A DNA stretch of 27,079 nt from Chloroflexota bacterium (GCA_016210395.1 JACQUI010000038.1:1-27079), one strand, 5' to 3'. Numbered from the stretch's first letter, positions 7,629-15,175 are shown. Program-made: numbers and translations. Notes: generated by a model from the letters alone, not told the origin.

Positions 7629-7943
7629 ATGCGCGTGCGGCAGAACGACACGGTCATCGTTATCACGGGCAAGGACCGCAACAAGCAGGGCAAGGTGCAG
7701 CAGGTGCTGCCCAAGAAGGGCCTGGTGCTGGTGGAGGGCGTGAACATTGTCAAAAGGCACCAGCGGGCTACGGCGATGATGCGGCAGGCCGGCATTATTC
7801 AGAAGGAGGCGCCCATGCCTCTCGCCAAGGTGATGCTGGTGTGCCCCCGCTGCAGCAAGGCTGCCCGGGTGGGATATCGCACCCTGGAAGACGGACGAAA
7901 GGTGAGGGTGTGCAGGACATGCAAGGAAATGATAGACCTGTAG
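7629..7943 (+). CDS. rplX: 50S ribosomal protein L24, four-cysteine form
   Basis: L24 initiates 50S assembly and sits near the tunnel exit. The 104-residue product begins with a KOW motif (DTVIVITGKDRNKQGKV) and continues VEGVNIVKRHQR. Residues C72, C75, C95 and C98 (CPRC and CRTC) form a probable zinc ribbon found in some bacterial L24 proteins. ATG at 7629 is one base after the rplN stop, behind GGAGG at about 7615. A longer open frame from 7524 is only a continuation of the frame across rplN. The end probably overlaps the rplE start. Confidence 0.96.
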   Translation: MRVRQNDTVIVITGKDRNKQGKVQQVLPKKGLVLVEGVNIVKRHQRATAMMRQAGIIQKEAPMPLAKVMLVCPRCSKAARVGYRTLEDGRKVRVCRTCKEMIDL

Positions 7944-8797
7944 AGGGCGAGGCTCCCAAAGAGCCGCGCCGACAGGGTAGGTCTCAGGGCGGAGCGCCGG
8001 CCCAGCAGGGCGGAGGGCAGCCGGAAGGCCAGCCCCGCCAGCGTAGCCGTGGCGGCCAGGGGGGCGAGGGCGGCCAGGCGCCGGCGCAGCCGCGCCAGCG
8101 CCCGCAAGGCGAGCAGCAGGGCAACCAGGCGCCGGCGCAGCCGCGCCAGCGAGCGCAAGGGCAGCAGCAGGGCCAACAAGGCGGCGGCCAGGGCCGGAGG
8201 GGAGGCGCTCCCCGCGCCGAGGCGCAGCCGGAGAAGCCCACAGGGCCGTTGCCGCCGCCACGCTTGCTGCAACGGTACCGGGAAGAGGTGGCGCCCAAGC
8301 TGATAACGGAGTTCAGCTATAAGGTGCCCCTGCAGGCGCCGCGCATCCAAAAAGTGGTCCTCAACGTCGGCCTGGGCGAGGCGCTGACAAATGCGAACGT
8401 CATTGACAGCGCGACGCAGATGCTGACCACGATTGGCGGGCAGAAGCCGATGGTGACAAAGGCGAAGAAATCCATCGCCAGCTTCAAACTGCGCGAAGGC
8501 ATGCGCGTCGGCGCGATGGTGACGCTGCGGTCGCGACGCATGTATGAGTTCATGGACCGCTTGCTGAATGCGGCGCTGCCCCGTATCCGGGACTTCCAGG
8601 GCGTCCCGCGCGGCAGCTTTGACGGCAGGGGCAACTACTCTCTGAGCATCCGGGAGCAAGTGATCTTCCCTGAGATTGACTACAGCAAGATTGACCGGAT
8701 TCGCGGGTTCCAGATCACGATTGTGACCTCGGCCAAGAGCGACCGGGAGGCTTTCCGGTTGCTTGAGTTGATGGGCATGCCCTTTGCAAAGGCCTAG
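7919..8797 (+). CDS. rplE: 50S ribosomal protein L5 with long low-complexity N-terminal extension
   Basis: L5 binds 5S rRNA and contacts P-site tRNA in the central protuberance. The canonical domain begins near residue 116 (LLQRYREEVAPKL) and runs to the end with APRIQKVVLNVGLGEA, KAKKSIASFKLREGM and the DYSKIDRIRGFQITIV segment; it is about 177 residues, the usual size. Before it lie about 115 residues rich in Gln, Gly, Pro and Arg, including two tandem 17-residue units. The proposed start is ATG 7919, overlapping rplX by 25 nt. TTG codons at 8249 or 8264 would give a normal-length L5, but then about 310 nt of stop-free sequence would be left unexplained. The start is therefore the uncertain part; identity is not. 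Confidence 0.9.
   Translation: MQGNDRPVEGEAPKEPRRQGRSQGGAPAQQGGGQPEGQPRQRSRGGQGGEGGQAPAQPRQRPQGEQQGNQAPAQPRQRAQGQQQGQQGGGQGRRGGAPRAEAQPEKPTGPLPPPRLLQRYREEVAPKLITEFSYKVPLQAPRIQKVVLNVGLGEALTNANVIDSATQMLTTIGGQKPMVTKAKKSIASFKLREGMRVGAMVTLRSRRMYEFMDRLLNAALPRIRDFQGVPRGSFDGRGNYSLSIREQVIFPEIDYSKIDRIRGFQITIVTSAKSDREAFRLLELMGMPFAKA
8075..8176 (+). repeat. Tandem 51-bp repeat inside the rplE extension
   Basis: Two adjacent 51-bp units (8075-8125 and 8126-8176) match at 45 of 51 positions and keep the reading frame. They encode QAPAQPRQRPQGEQQGN and QAPAQPRQRAQGQQQGQ. A degenerate relative (QPRQRSRGGQGGEGG) lies just upstream. The period is a multiple of three, so unit gain or loss would change only the extension length. 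Confidence 0.85.
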
Positions 8798-8860
8798 GGC
8801 GGAGACATAAGCCGGGCAAAGCCGGACGGACGAGCAAGGGACGAAGGAATCGAAAGCACT

Positions 8861-9046
8861 ATGGCGACAGAAGCAAAGATAGCGAAGTGGAAGAGGCCGG
8901 CGAAGTTCGCGGTACAGCAACACAACCGCTGTAATCAGTGCGGCCGCCCAAGGGCGTACATCAGGCACTTTGGCCTGTGCAGGCTATGCTTCCGCGCTTT
9001 GGCCCTGCGGGGAGAGCTTCCCGGCGTGCGAAAGGCGAGTTGGTAG
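8861..9046 (+). CDS. rpsZ: 30S ribosomal protein S14, type Z (zinc-binding)
   Basis: S14 is a 30S head protein needed late in assembly. At 61 residues this is the short zinc-binding form, with C24, C27, C40 and C43 in a CX2C-X12-CX2C arrangement (RCNQCGRPRAYIRHFGLCRLC). The C-terminus (LRGELPGVRKASW) is the characteristic end of the family. ATG at 8861 follows a 63-nt gap after rplE with AAGGAA upstream at a rather long distance. Its position between L5 and S8 is standard. Confidence 0.97.
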   Translation: MATEAKIAKWKRPAKFAVQQHNRCNQCGRPRAYIRHFGLCRLCFRALALRGELPGVRKASW

Positions 9047-9054
9047 GTGAAGAG

Positions 9055-9453
9055 ATGATCCTGAACGATCCAATAGGAGACATGCTTACCCGCATCCGGA
9101 ACGCCCAGGGCGTGCGGCGGGAGACGCTGTCGCTTCCCTCCTCTAAGGTGAAAAAGACGATCCTTGAGCTCCTGAAGACCGAGGGGTACATTGCTGATTA
9201 CCAGGTAGTGCAGGAGGGCATCAGGGAGATGTTGCGGGTCCGGCTGCTCTACGGCGAAAAGAACCAGCCGCACATCGGCGGCCTGCGCCGCGTGAGCAAA
9301 CCGGGGCTTCGAGTGTACGTGGACAAGAAGGAGCTGCCCCGCTTCTACGGGGGAAGGGGCATGTCTGTCTTGTCCACCTCGCAAGGTATCTTGACTGGCC
9401 GGGAGGCGTACCGCCGGGGCATTGGCGGTGAACTCCTGTGCTATATTTGGTGA
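9055..9453 (+). CDS. rpsH: 30S ribosomal protein S8
   Basis: S8 binds 16S helix 21 early in assembly and represses the spc operon in E. coli. The 132-residue product starts MILNDPIGDMLTRIRNAQ and ends with STSQGILTGREAYRRGIGGELLCYIW, the typical S8 C-terminus. A frame from 8938 would overlap rpsZ and adds unrelated residues. The ATG at 9055, eight bases after the rpsZ stop and behind AGGTGAAGAG, gives the normal length. Confidence 0.97.
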   Translation: MILNDPIGDMLTRIRNAQGVRRETLSLPSSKVKKTILELLKTEGYIADYQVVQEGIREMLRVRLLYGEKNQPHIGGLRRVSKPGLRVYVDKKELPRFYGGRGMSVLSTSQGILTGREAYRRGIGGELLCYIW

Positions 9454-9460
9454 AAAAGCC

Positions 9461-10009
9461 ATGTCTAGAATCGGCAAACAGCCTGTGCCCATCCCCCCGG
9501 GCGTGACCGTGAACGTGCAAGGGCAAACGGTGACGGTGAAGGGCCCCAAGGGAACTCTGACGCAATCGTTCAACGAGGACATGTCCATCGCCGTCGAAGG
9601 CGGGAGGATTGTGGTCTCTCGGCCGTCCGATGAAAAGCGTCACAAAGCGTTGCACGGTTTGACGCGCACGCTGGTATCGAACATGGTTACCGGTGTGACT
9701 CAGGGGTTCACCAAGAACCTGGAGCTGATCGGCGTGGGGTACCGCGCGCAAGAAGCAGGGAAGAAGCTGAGCGTCAGCGTCGGGTACTCTCATCCCATTG
9801 AAGTGGACGCTCTGGAAGGCATCAGCTTCGCGGTAGAAGCGAACACCAGGATCAGCGTCATAGGCACTGACAAGCAGAAGGTTGGGCAGACGGCAGCTCG
9901 CATCCGGGCCATTCGTCCGCCCAACGTCTACACCGGCAAAGGCATCAAGTACGCAGGGGAAACGGTGCGCAGGAAGGCTGGCAAGAGCGCCAGCAGGAGC
10001 AGCAGGTAA
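9461..10009 (+). CDS. rplF: 50S ribosomal protein L6
   Basis: L6 lies near the factor-binding site of the 50S subunit. The 182-residue product starts MSRIGKQPVPIPPGV and has both repeated L6 domains, including VTVKGPKGTL, LIGVGYRAQ and the second-domain segment RAIRPPNVYTGKGIKYAGE. A frame from 9422 overlaps rpsH and adds 13 unrelated residues, so ATG 9461 is chosen despite a weak upstream site (GGTGA). The stop overlaps the rplR start as TAATG. Confidence 0.97.
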   Translation: MSRIGKQPVPIPPGVTVNVQGQTVTVKGPKGTLTQSFNEDMSIAVEGGRIVVSRPSDEKRHKALHGLTRTLVSNMVTGVTQGFTKNLELIGVGYRAQEAGKKLSVSVGYSHPIEVDALEGISFAVEANTRISVIGTDKQKVGQTAARIRAIRPPNVYTGKGIKYAGETVRRKAGKSASRSSR

Positions 10010-10377
10010 TGGCACGCCTGAATACACGAGTGGACCGGCGTCGGTCGCGGCACATGCGCGTGCGCAAGCACGTGACGGGCACGTCCGAACGCCCCCGCCT
10101 CAGCGTTTACCGCTCACTCAAGGATATCTATGTTCAGGTCATAGACGATGGCGCCGGCCGCACACTGGCGGCGGCATCGAGCCTGAAGTTGTCCGGGAGT
10201 GGGGACGGCAAGAAGCGGACCAAGACAGAAGAGGCCAAGCTGGTTGGCGTGGAAATCGCGCAAAAGGCCAAAGAGGCCGGCGTGACCAAGGTGGTCTTCG
10301 ACCGCGGCGGTAACATGTACCACGGCCGTGTGAAGGCCCTTGCAGACGCCGCCCGAGAGGGAGGTCTGGTGTTTTAA
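10009..10377 (+). CDS. rplR: 50S ribosomal protein L18
   Basis: L18 binds 5S rRNA together with L5 and brings it into the 50S subunit. The 122-residue protein shows RVRKHVTGTSERPRLSVYRS, YVQVIDDGAGRTLAAASS and FDRGGNMYHGRVKALADAAR, the family's RNA-binding core and C-terminus. The ATG at 10009 overlaps the rplF stop (TAATG), and its own stop overlaps the rpsE ATG the same way, so the rplF-rplR-rpsE trio is probably translationally coupled. Confidence 0.97.
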   Translation: MARLNTRVDRRRSRHMRVRKHVTGTSERPRLSVYRSLKDIYVQVIDDGAGRTLAAASSLKLSGSGDGKKRTKTEEAKLVGVEIAQKAKEAGVTKVVFDRGGNMYHGRVKALADAAREGGLVF

Positions 10378-10967
10378 TGGTCAACCGAATGCCCCCGACG
10401 ACAACTGACGAAGAGGCCGAGCAGCAGCAGGCGGCGACGGCTGAAAAGGTAGTGGACATCAGCCGCGTGGCCAAGGTTGTGAAGGGTGGTCGTCACCTGA
10501 GCTTCCGGGCGCTGGTTGTGGTCGGCGACGGCACGGGGCGCGTAGGCGCAGGCGTCGGCAAGTCCGACGCCATCCCCGACGCTGTCCGCAAGGGGACGAC
10601 GTACGCGCAAAAGGGCCTGGTGACCTTCCCACTGAAGGGGAGCACCATCCCGCATCAGGTTGAGGCGCGCTTCGGCGCAGCGCACGTGATGATCAAGCCG
10701 GCCCCCCAGGGCACAGGCATCATTGCAGGCTCCTCCATGCGCGCAGTGCTGGAGTTGGCCGGCATCAAGGATGTGGTCGCCAAGTCGTTCAAGAGCCAGA
10801 ACCCAATCAACGTCGTGTGGGCCACGCTGGCGGCCCTGCGGGACCTGAAGCGGATTGACCAGGGAGGCAGCGCGCTGCCGGCTGCGCCAGGCACACCGCC
10901 TGCGGCACCGCCCCAGGAACCGTCGCCAGTGGCAGCAGCGGCGCCGCAGCCGTCTCCGGCTGTCTAG
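10377..10967 (+). CDS. rpsE: 30S ribosomal protein S5 with Pro/Ala-rich tail
   Basis: S5 contributes to decoding fidelity and the mRNA entry site. After a Gln/Glu-rich leader of about 25 residues, the double-stranded-RNA-binding domain appears (DISRVAKVVKGGRHLSFRAL, VVGDGTGRVGAGVGK), then the C-terminal domain (PQGTGIIAGSSMRAVLELAG, SFKSQNPINVV). Length is 196, against the usual 165-170; the surplus is a tail from about residue 162 consisting mostly of Pro and Ala. ATG 10377 overlaps the rplR stop. An 89-nt gap separates it from rpmD. Confidence 0.96.
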   Translation: MVNRMPPTTTDEEAEQQQAATAEKVVDISRVAKVVKGGRHLSFRALVVVGDGTGRVGAGVGKSDAIPDAVRKGTTYAQKGLVTFPLKGSTIPHQVEARFGAAHVMIKPAPQGTGIIAGSSMRAVLELAGIKDVVAKSFKSQNPINVVWATLAALRDLKRIDQGGSALPAAPGTPPAAPPQEPSPVAAAAPQPSPAV

Positions 10968-11056
10968 CCGGCGGGCGCCTTGGAAGACAGAAAGTCTAGC
11001 GTAGTCGGCGCAGGGCGCAGGCTGCAATCGTCGCATTGTGCGGAGGCAGTAGGGCT

Positions 11057-11239
11057 ATGGCAAGCATACGGATCACCTGGATAAAGAGCACCAACGGTTA
11101 TGGCCAGCCCCCGCGGAAGGTCATCCAGTCTCTGGGGCTGCACCACTTGCATGATTCGGTTGTGCGGGTTGACTCGCCGACCATCCGTGGCATGGTGGAG
11201 AAAGTGCAGCACCTGGTGAAGGTGGAAGAGGTCGCGTAG
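11057..11239 (+). CDS. rpmD: 50S ribosomal protein L30
   Basis: L30 is a small, not universally essential 50S protein. The 60-residue product (MASIRITWIKSTNGYGQP, then VIQSLGLHHLHDSVVR and IRGMVEKVQHLVKVEEV) fits the family in length and pattern. An upstream in-frame start at 11036 adds MCGGSRA and is less likely; the ATG at 11057 has GGAGG at about 11042-11046. The 89-nt upstream gap shows only a small AGAC/GTCT hairpin. Confidence 0.94.
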   Translation: MASIRITWIKSTNGYGQPPRKVIQSLGLHHLHDSVVRVDSPTIRGMVEKVQHLVKVEEVA

Positions 11240-11251
11240 TCGAAATCTCAC

Positions 11252-11274
11252 GGCGAAGGGCCAGTCGTTTCGCC
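11252..11274 (+). promoter_or_regulatory. Hairpin in the rplO leader
   Basis: Between rpmD and rplO, GGCGAA (11252-11257) pairs with TTCGCC (11269-11274), with flanking TCG/CGA able to extend the helix. No T-run follows. It is modest and may be incidental. Confidence 0.25.
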
Positions 11275-11296
11275 TCGAAAGACACAAGGTACGGCA

Positions 11297-11743
11297 ATGG
11301 TACGAGCGCATGAACTAGGACCAAACCCAGGGGCCCGCAGAGACAAACGCCGCGTAGGGCGCGGCGATGGAAGCGGGATGGGCAACTATTCGACGCGGGG
11401 CCTCAAAGGGCAGAAGGCCCGGGCCGGGGGCGGTGTGCGCCGGGGCTTTGAGGGGGGCCAGATCCCCCTCCTGAAAGGCTTGCCGATGCTGCGGGGGTTC
11501 ACCAACAATTTCCGCGTGGAGTACCAGGAAGTGAACCTGGACCGCCTGAGCGGCTTCTCGCAGGGGTCAAGGGTGTCCCCTGGGGAGTTGCAATCGGCGG
11601 GCATCATCAAAGACGCTTCGAAGCCAGTGAAGGTGCTGGCCCGGGGCACGTTAGAACGGCCACTGACCGTTGCTGCTCATAAGTTCTCCAAGCCGGCCCG
11701 CGCCGCCATCGAGGCCGCGGGCGGAACGGTAGAGGAGCTGTAG
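11297..11743 (+). CDS. rplO: 50S ribosomal protein L15
   Basis: L15 is a late-assembly 50S protein with a long N-terminal RNA-binding tail. The 148-residue product shows the typical Gly/Arg-rich start (GARRDKRRVGRGDGSGMGN, STRGLKGQKARAGG), the FEGGQIPLLKGLPMLRGF segment and the globular C-terminal domain. ATG at 11297 has AAGG upstream. secY starts two bases after its stop, the classical order for the end of the spc operon. Confidence 0.97.
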   Translation: MVRAHELGPNPGARRDKRRVGRGDGSGMGNYSTRGLKGQKARAGGGVRRGFEGGQIPLLKGLPMLRGFTNNFRVEYQEVNLDRLSGFSQGSRVSPGELQSAGIIKDASKPVKVLARGTLERPLTVAAHKFSKPARAAIEAAGGTVEEL

Positions 11744-11745
11744 CC

Positions 11746-13098
11746 GTGCGCTCCGCCGCTACCCGGACCACTGCTCCCAGCAGGCCAGCGTTGCTGCAGG
11801 CGGTCATTGACGCCGTCCGCACGCCGGACCTGCGCGCCCGCATCCTGTTTACATTGCTGCTGCTGGTGGCCTTCCGGATGCTGGCTCACGTGCCCGTGGT
11901 GAACGTGGACCCTGCTGTGCTCCGCGACCTGTTCAACCGGGGCGACGCCCAGAGTGATCTGCTGGGGTTCCTGGACCTGTTCAGCGGCGGCGGGCTTCGC
12001 AACCTGAGCATCGTGGCGCTGGGCGTCTACCCGTACATCACGGCGTCTATCGTTGTCCAGATCATGACGCCGGTGATCCCGCCGCTGCAGGCCATGGCAA
12101 AGGAAGGGGAGTCGGGACGGCAGCGGCTGAACCAGCTCACCCACTACCTCACGGTGCCCATTGCTATGGCGCAGGGGTATGGGCAGCTCTCGCTCATGCA
12201 GCGGCTTGGCGGTCTGACGGAAACGACGTTCGTCGGCGGCCTGGGCCTTGAGACGCTGGGCATCCTGGTATCCTTAACTGCCGGTTCGATGTTCCTCGTA
12301 TGGATGGGCGAGCTCATCACGGAACGGGGCATTGGTAACGGCGTATCCATCATCATTTTTGGCGGCATTGTGGCCCAGTTCCCGCAGTTCGTTGGCCAGG
12401 GCTTCCTTGAGCGCAGCAACCTGAGTGGATTGCTGTTGCTTGTTGGCCTGGGCTTCGCGATGGTCTACCTCATCGTGCTGTTCACCGAGGCGCAGCGGCG
12501 CGTGCCGGTGCAGTACGGCCGCAGCGTGTTCCGGGGCGGGCGCATGTTCCGCCAGTCCGGCACCTCGTTCCTGCCGTTGCGCGTCAACTCCGCAGGCATG
12601 ATCCCGCTCATCTTCGCGTTCTCCATCATGATCCTGCCGGGGACCGTCGCCAGCTATTTCGCCAATCCCACCAGCGATTCCATAGGCGCTCGCATCGCCA
12701 ACTTCTTTACGACCTCGATGTCGCCAACAGGGGCGGCGTACTGGATATTCGTGTTCATTCTGGTGGTTGCCTTCACGTTCTTCTACACCCTTGTTATCTT
12801 CCAGCAGCAGAACCTGGCGGAGAACCTCCAGAAGAACGGGGGGTTCATACCGGGCATCCGGCCGGGCAAGCCGACCTCCGACTACATCAACCGTGTGATC
12901 GTGCGGATTACCTGGGGGGGCGCCTTGTTCCTGGGCTTCGTTGCCATCTTGCCCTATTTTGCGACGTTGATCACTGATATTCGCGCCATCCAGATCAGCA
13001 GCGCCAGCTTGTTGATCATGGTGGGCGTGGCCCTGGATACCTTGCGCCAGTTGGAGGCGCAGCTCCTTATGCGTAACTATGAAGGCTTTCTGAGGTAG
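11746..13098 (+). CDS. secY: Preprotein translocase subunit SecY
   Basis: SecY is the channel subunit of the SecYEG translocon in the cytoplasmic membrane. The 450-residue product has the family length and about ten hydrophobic segments. Recognisable motifs are ALGVYPYITASIVVQIM (TM2 region), GIGNGVSIIIFGGI, AQRRVPVQYGRS (cytosolic loop), LPLRVNSAGMIPLIFA and QQQNLAENLQKNGGFIPGI, then TLRQLEAQLLMRNYEGF at the end. The start is GTG at 11746 with GAGGAG upstream, two bases after rplO. It is followed by adk with only 7 nt between. Confidence 0.97.
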   Translation: MRSAATRTTAPSRPALLQAVIDAVRTPDLRARILFTLLLLVAFRMLAHVPVVNVDPAVLRDLFNRGDAQSDLLGFLDLFSGGGLRNLSIVALGVYPYITASIVVQIMTPVIPPLQAMAKEGESGRQRLNQLTHYLTVPIAMAQGYGQLSLMQRLGGLTETTFVGGLGLETLGILVSLTAGSMFLVWMGELITERGIGNGVSIIIFGGIVAQFPQFVGQGFLERSNLSGLLLLVGLGFAMVYLIVLFTEAQRRVPVQYGRSVFRGGRMFRQSGTSFLPLRVNSAGMIPLIFAFSIMILPGTVASYFANPTSDSIGARIANFFTTSMSPTGAAYWIFVFILVVAFTFFYTLVIFQQQNLAENLQKNGGFIPGIRPGKPTSDYINRVIVRITWGGALFLGFVAILPYFATLITDIRAIQISSASLLIMVGVALDTLRQLEAQLLMRNYEGFLR

Positions 13099-13105
13099 AC
13101 TCGTC

Positions 13106-13741
13106 ATGCGACTTGTGTTCCTAGGTCTGGCAGGGGCAGGCAAGGGCACCCAGGCGCTGGTGCTTTCGGAGAAGCTAGGCATACCGTTCGTTTCCTCCGG
13201 AGACATGTTCCGGCACCATCTGTCCCAGAGCACAGACCTGGGCAGGCTCGCTAAGGGGTACATGGACAAAGGCGAGTTGGTGCCCGACGAAGTGACCATC
13301 AAGATGGTCGTGGACAGAATCGAGCAGAGGGATTGCCGGAAGGGGTTTATCCTTGACGGCTTTCCCCGGACGCTGGCGCAGGCCGAAGCGTTGGACAGGG
13401 CGCTGGGCAAGGGGCCGGTAGAAAAGGTCCTGTACATCAAGGTGAGTGAAGAGGAACTGGTCCGGCGTCTGGCGGGGCGGATCAGTTGCCGCACGTGCGG
13501 GACGCCCTACCAGTTGGACGCGCTTCCGGCACAGGCGAAGACGTGTCCCAAGTGCGGCGGCGAGCTCTACCAGCGAGCCGACGACAAACCAGAGGTTGTG
13601 CGCAAGCGCCTGGAGCTCCAGTGGCCGGAAGTGCAAGGCCTGGCCGGCTACTATGCTGGACAGAAGAAGCTTGTGGAGATCAACGGTGAAAGGCCCGTGG
13701 ACCAGGTTGGATCGGACTTGCTGAAGGCCGTGGGTGCCTAG
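13106..13741 (+). CDS. adk: Adenylate kinase, zinc-lid form
   Basis: Adenylate kinase interconverts ATP and AMP with two ADP in the cytosol. The 211-residue product has a P-loop at residues 7-15 (GLAGAGKGT; the common version is GPPGAGKGT), the AMP-binding region around SSGDMFR, DGFPRT at 84-89, and a lid with C128, C131, C147 and C150 that should bind zinc. Downstream of secY is its usual place. A GAGG precedes the ATG at 13106. The gap to map is 117 nt and contains a promoter. Confidence 0.97.
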   Translation: MRLVFLGLAGAGKGTQALVLSEKLGIPFVSSGDMFRHHLSQSTDLGRLAKGYMDKGELVPDEVTIKMVVDRIEQRDCRKGFILDGFPRTLAQAEALDRALGKGPVEKVLYIKVSEEELVRRLAGRISCRTCGTPYQLDALPAQAKTCPKCGGELYQRADDKPEVVRKRLELQWPEVQGLAGYYAGQKKLVEINGERPVDQVGSDLLKAVGA

Positions 13742-13821
13742 ATACTGGGGCGGATGATCTGGCAGGGTAGACTGTGCGGGTGCGGGGTTCCTGGCGCCGG
13801 GGGCAATGGAGAGGGGCCTGT

Positions 13822-13850
13822 TTGGAAACTCCATCCCTATGCGCTATACT
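13822..13850 (+). promoter_or_regulatory. Sigma70-type promoter just upstream of map
   Basis: TTGGAA (13822-13827) and TATACT (13845-13850) are separated by exactly 17 nt. Transcription would begin at about 13856-13858, directly before the ATG at 13859. The resulting mRNA would have almost no 5' leader. The match is to the general bacterial consensus; function is inferred. Confidence 0.55.
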
Positions 13851-13858
13851 AAGTGGTT

Positions 13859-14662
13859 ATGGAACAGCCTCAAGGATTGTATCTGACAGTGGAGGGCCGC
13901 CACAACGGCATTACGATAAAGTCTCCCCAAGAGTTGAAGACGATGCGGGAGGCTGGACGGGTGACTGCCGCCGGACGGGACGCGGTCGTCAAGGCGATTC
14001 AGCCTGGCATGAAGACCAGGGAACTGGACGCCATTTTCGCCAGGGAAATCCGCAGGCTGGGTGGCAAAGCCTCCTTCAAAGGGTATCGCGGGTTTCCTGC
14101 TACGATTTGTGTATCTATTAACAATGAAATCGTGCACGGGATCCCGGGCGACCGCGTCGTCAAAGATGGCGACGTGGTGAGCATAGACGTCGGCGCTATC
14201 GTTGGGGGGTTTCATGGCGATAGCGCGGTGACGCTAGCCGTGGGCAAGTCGTCGCCTGAGGCGGACCGCCTAATTGAGGCGACTCGCCTGAGTCTTGAGT
14301 TGGGGATCAAGCAGGCCGTTGCGGGCAACCGCGTAGGAGATATCTCTTACGCTGTGCAGACGTTTGCTGAGGCGCAGGGATACGGCGTCGTGCGTGAGTA
14401 CGTGGGGCACGGAATCGGGCGCGCGTTGCACGAGGACCCCGCGGTGCCGAACGTCGGTGAGAAGGGCAAAGGCCCGTTGCTGCGGGTAGGCATGGTCATC
14501 GCTATCGAGCCGATGCTCAACCTGGGCACGTGGGAGACCCGTGTGCTGGGCGACGATTGGACCGTGGTGACTGCCGACGGGAGCATCTCGGCCCACTTCG
14601 AGCACACAGTGGCCATAACGGAGCACGGCCCCTGGGTGTTGACGGCGATTGAAGGGGAGTAG
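13859..14662 (+). CDS. map: Methionine aminopeptidase, type I
   Basis: This enzyme removes the initiator methionine from nascent proteins. The 267-residue product shows the pita-bread fold motifs and all five metal ligands: D110 (SIDVG), D121 (HGDSAVT), H184 (YVGHGIG), E217 (IEPML) and E248 (FEHTV), plus H93 of IVHGIPG. The usual family start is close to ITIKSPQELKTMREAG at about residue 18, so the N-terminus is a little long. ATG 13859 is chosen because it falls at the predicted transcription start; GTG 13853 lies two codons upstream, and no good Shine-Dalgarno supports either. Its place between adk and infA is typical. Confidence 0.95.
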   Translation: MEQPQGLYLTVEGRHNGITIKSPQELKTMREAGRVTAAGRDAVVKAIQPGMKTRELDAIFAREIRRLGGKASFKGYRGFPATICVSINNEIVHGIPGDRVVKDGDVVSIDVGAIVGGFHGDSAVTLAVGKSSPEADRLIEATRLSLELGIKQAVAGNRVGDISYAVQTFAEAQGYGVVREYVGHGIGRALHEDPAVPNVGEKGKGPLLRVGMVIAIEPMLNLGTWETRVLGDDWTVVTADGSISAHFEHTVAITEHGPWVLTAIEGE

Positions 14663-14722
14663 CGAGGTATCCTCGGAAGTGGCCTAGAAATGATGGTTGA
14701 GGTGGTCGCAGACTCACAAGTT

Positions 14723-14941
14723 ATGGCAAAGAAAGAATCGATAGAAGTGGAAGGGACGGTTGTTGAGGCGCTGCCCAACGCCGTCTTCCGCGTGGAACTG
14801 GCCAACGGGCATCTGGTGCTGGCTCACGTTTCGGGCAAGATGCGCATGAACTTCATACGCGTGTTGCCGGGAGACCGTGTGCTGGTGGAGCTGTCGCCAT
14901 ATGACCTTACGCGCGGTAGGGTGACGTTCCGCTTCCGTTAG
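14723..14941 (+). CDS. infA: Translation initiation factor IF-1
   Basis: IF-1 is a one-domain OB-fold factor that occupies the 30S A site during initiation. From ATG 14723 the product is 72 residues, the near-universal length, starting MAKKESIEVEGTVVEALPN and ending ELSPYDLTRGRVTFRFR. Upstream in-frame ATGs at 14690 and 14693 would add residues such as MMVEVVADSQV that are not part of the family. No strong Shine-Dalgarno precedes 14723, so the longer form is not fully excluded. Confidence 0.95.
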   Translation: MAKKESIEVEGTVVEALPNAVFRVELANGHLVLAHVSGKMRMNFIRVLPGDRVLVELSPYDLTRGRVTFRFR

Positions 14942-14948
14942 CGCAAAC

Positions 14949-15021
14949 GAGGGTGTCCCTCACACTCTGGCCCCTCTTCAGCGGGGAGATGGGTCAGGTG
15001 GCGAGGTACCCTTTTCAGGGT
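14949..15021 (+). promoter_or_regulatory. Hairpins in the rpmJ leader
   Basis: The 102-nt gap between infA and rpmJ holds GAGGG (14949-14953)/CCCTC (14957-14961) with a TGT loop, a CCCC/GGGG stem in the middle (about 14971-14985), and ACCCT (15008-15012)/AGGGT (15017-15021) with a TTTC loop. None is followed by a T-run. No other gene is visible in the gap. Confidence 0.3.
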
Positions 15022-15043
15022 CAGGATAGGACCGGAGATTGAG

Positions 15044-15157
15044 ATGAAAGTACGAGCTTCAGTAAAGAAGCGGTGTGACAAGTGCAAGGTGATACGACGG
15101 CACGGGGTGGTGCGCATCCTGTGCGATAATCCCAAGCATTTGCAGCGGCAAGGCTAG
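15044..15157 (+). CDS. rpmJ: 50S ribosomal protein L36, zinc-binding form
   Basis: L36 is the smallest bacterial ribosomal protein and stabilises 23S rRNA. This 37-residue ORF starts at ATG 15044 behind GGAG and reads MKVRASVKKRCDKCKVIRR before the second half. The ligands C11, C14, C27 and H32 match the zinc-binding L36 pattern, and the QRQG end is typical. Length and location between infA and rpsM are exactly as expected. Confidence 0.97.
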   Translation: MKVRASVKKRCDKCKVIRRHGVVRILCDNPKHLQRQG

Positions 15158-15175
15158 CTTCAACAGGAGTGCCAT

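Noticed and set aside
7799..8968. 389-residue minus-strand ORF opposite rplX-rplE-rpsZ
   Set aside because: It spans three real genes and mirrors the GC-rich repeat of the L5 extension; the Ala/Leu/Arg-rich product shows no family pattern.
12274..13494. 406-residue minus-strand ORF opposite secY and adk
   Set aside because: It crosses the junction of two certain genes, and its composition (His, Arg and Gln-rich) is that of an antisense shadow.
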